Below, one piece after another: positions 52,293-53,298 of a stretch of 53,298 nucleotides of DNA. The notes beneath the pieces were generated by a model, which saw only the letters and a program-made list of their open reading frames with translations, searched no databases and was not told the origin of the DNA. The number at the start of each line of letters is the position of its first letter. Position 1 is the stretch's first letter. This DNA is from a virus. Position numbers and translations under genes: made by a program. The stretch covers positions 1 to 53,298 of the IMG/VR virus record IMGVR_UViG_3300042452_001204; one strand, written 5' to 3'.

Positions 52293-53298
52293 TTATTCTT
52301 TTGGTTTTTTAGCATCTTCTGGTTTTGGTTGATTCTTTTTATTTATTGCATCATTTAAAGAACGAATTTTATATTTAAGATTATCAATTTTTCCTTGTAA
52401 ATCACGAACTGTTGGATCTGATGCATAATTACTTCTATCGATAGCATTAGTTTTGGTGCGTTTTGTTATGATTGCTTTTTTTGTATTATTATCTAATTTA
52501 GCCCACGAACACGTAACATCATCAATATTTGGACTAACATTGTATCCTAGAATAGGTCCCAACAAACCATCATCATTTCTAAGGGCGTGCCAATAATTAT
52601 CGCCAAAAACAAAACTATCATCAATATAATTGCCTGGCTCTTCCCAGCCACCATCCGCTATTTCAAAATTATATCTTATATTTTGACTACCATGATAAAC
52701 AAAAAATGATGACGTTGTGCCAGGAATAGCTATATCTATATAAGCTGTATCTTTATAAGCATATACGTCTGGCATTTTAACCATATATTGTTTACCATAG
52801 TATTTACTAGCTATAGTTTGAATAAAACCATGAATAAGTTGTAAATCTTTAATAAAATTATGATTAAGATATAAATCCCAATTCATTTGCATTTTAGAAT
52901 GCAAAGCATTTCTTGGCTCGGCCATATGCCCATCTTCTGCTATACTAGGACTAGATAAGTTAGTACCAGCTCCTCCCATACCACCACCCAGATTAACTGT
53001 GGATATTGGCTCACCAGGCAATGGTGGCGGTTTTGCTTCCAAAAAGATATTTTTAGCCTTATAAGCATTTACTAACATAACAAAAAGATCAGGCTTACTA
53101 AAATAAGATTTACCTAAACAATATGTCAAATATTCATCAAATCCAGAGCATCTTAACTCTGTTTCTTTAATTGTAAATCCAGCGGATTTATATTCAAGAG
53201 TTCTTACAACATTTCTATCACTTTCTGCTGCTGGAGTTGAACTACTGTCTGATGATCCGGAACCATCGTCTGATGATCCGGAACCATCGTCTGATGAT
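52293..53298 (-). CDS. Putative virion structural protein, 5' end outside window
   Basis: The reverse-strand frame is open from the right edge, so the gene starts outside the window. About 334 codons are present. An in-frame TTG at 53129 could be mistaken for a start, but the frame continues through LEYKSAGFTIKETELRCSG and a Ser-Asp-Gly repeat to the edge. The middle (about 53100-52480) has Tyr/Trp-rich sequence (WDLYLNHNFIKDLQLIHGF, FFVYHGSQNIRYNFEI). The end is a Lys-rich coiled coil (LQGKIDNLKYKIRSLNDAI). It is followed by the 1089-residue gene after 5 bases. Context suggests a tail or baseplate component. Confidence 0.55.
   Translation of the reverse strand, partial: SSDDGSGSSDDGSGSSDSSSTPAAESDRNVVRTLEYKSAGFTIKETELRCSGFDEYLTYCLGKSYFSKPDLFVMLVNAYKAKNIFLEAKPPPLPGEPISTVNLGGGMGGAGTNLSSPSIAEDGHMAEPRNALHSKMQMNWDLYLNHNFIKDLQLIHGFIQTIASKYYGKQYMVKMPDVYAYKDTAYIDIAIPGTTSSFFVYHGSQNIRYNFEIADGGWEEPGNYIDDSFVFGDNYWHALRNDDGLLGPILGYNVSPNIDDVTCSWAKLDNNTKKAIITKRTKTNAIDRSNYASDPTVRDLQGKIDNLKYKIRSLNDAINKKNQPKPEDAKKPKE
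53248..53298 (-). repeat. 21-base tandem repeat encoding a Ser-Asp-Gly linker
   Basis: On the + strand the unit TCTGATGATCCGGAACCATCG occurs at 53248-53268 and 53269-53289, with a third partial copy (53290-53298) running off the edge. In the reverse-strand gene it encodes a seven-residue S-S-D-D-G-S-G type unit. This is a flexible acidic linker; copy number may vary. Confidence 0.8.

Noticed and set aside
53129-53131. TTG as the start of the right-edge gene
   Set aside because: The frame stays open for 56 more codons to the edge with protein-like sequence, so the gene is truncated there and does not start at this codon.
1-53298. tRNA genes
   Set aside because: The few intergenic gaps are too short or AT-rich and show no cloverleaf or TTCRA-type arm by eye.

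Overview
The window looks like part of the genome of a large, AT-rich tailed bacteriophage (Caudoviricetes). The case rests on very tight gene packing with many ATGA/TAATG overlaps, a phage-style replication and nucleotide-metabolism set, giant virion-like proteins, repeat-rich adhesins and homing-type nucleases. No rRNA, tRNA, integrase, CRISPR array, terminase, capsid or portal gene was recognised. The host cannot be fixed from the sequence; Thr-Pro-rich linkers and SUMF1/FGE-type folds only suggest an environmental host with a complex surface.

Region 1 (1-12651, + strand). A sulfotransferase-like tail is cut by the left edge. It is followed by a run of small membrane or secreted proteins (377-4345) around a papain-like cysteine peptidase, which may be a lysis or host-envelope module. 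Next come two long adhesin-like proteins (4360-11679) with Thr-Pro linkers, SUMF1/FGE-like (C-type lectin fold) segments in permuted order, a seven-blade propeller, a poly-Pro linker and Asp-box repeats. A RgpF-like glycan protein closes the region.

Region 2 (12648-32196, + strand). This is the DNA-precursor and replication block: dCMP deaminase, NrdB, NrdA, a MazG-like pyrophosphohydrolase, PhoH-like ATPase, HNH nuclease, several small unknowns, a RecA/UvsX recombinase, a Vsr-like nuclease, a DnaB-like helicase, a DnaG-like primase, a dNMP kinase, a Cas4/RecB-like nuclease carrying a LAGLIDADG intein, a DNA polymerase III alpha chain split into two genes with a DnaQ-like exonuclease gene between the halves, and SSB.

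Region 3 (32256-40475, + strand). Eight translationally overlapping genes look like glycosyltransferases, a nucleotidyltransferase and a methyltransferase-like protein, many short or degenerate. A NUMOD3/Vsr-type nuclease, a possible single-strand annealing protein and a zinc-ribbon protein follow.

Region 4 (40476-53298, - strand). Transcription converges with region 3 with no spacer at all. This strand holds a small zinc-binding protein and three large, probably virion structural, proteins (2726 aa, 1089 aa and one open at the right edge).

The most unusual items are an intein with class-3 features (Gly1 plus a Trp/Cys/Thr set) inserted directly after the catalytic Lys of a nuclease; the split DnaE around an exonuclease gene; duplicated FGE-like domains whose halves are in reversed order; a 10-bp motif TATGGTGTAT found in three intergenic leaders; and the dense cluster of fragmentary glycosyltransferase-like genes. 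All functional calls come from reading motifs by eye, with no database search.
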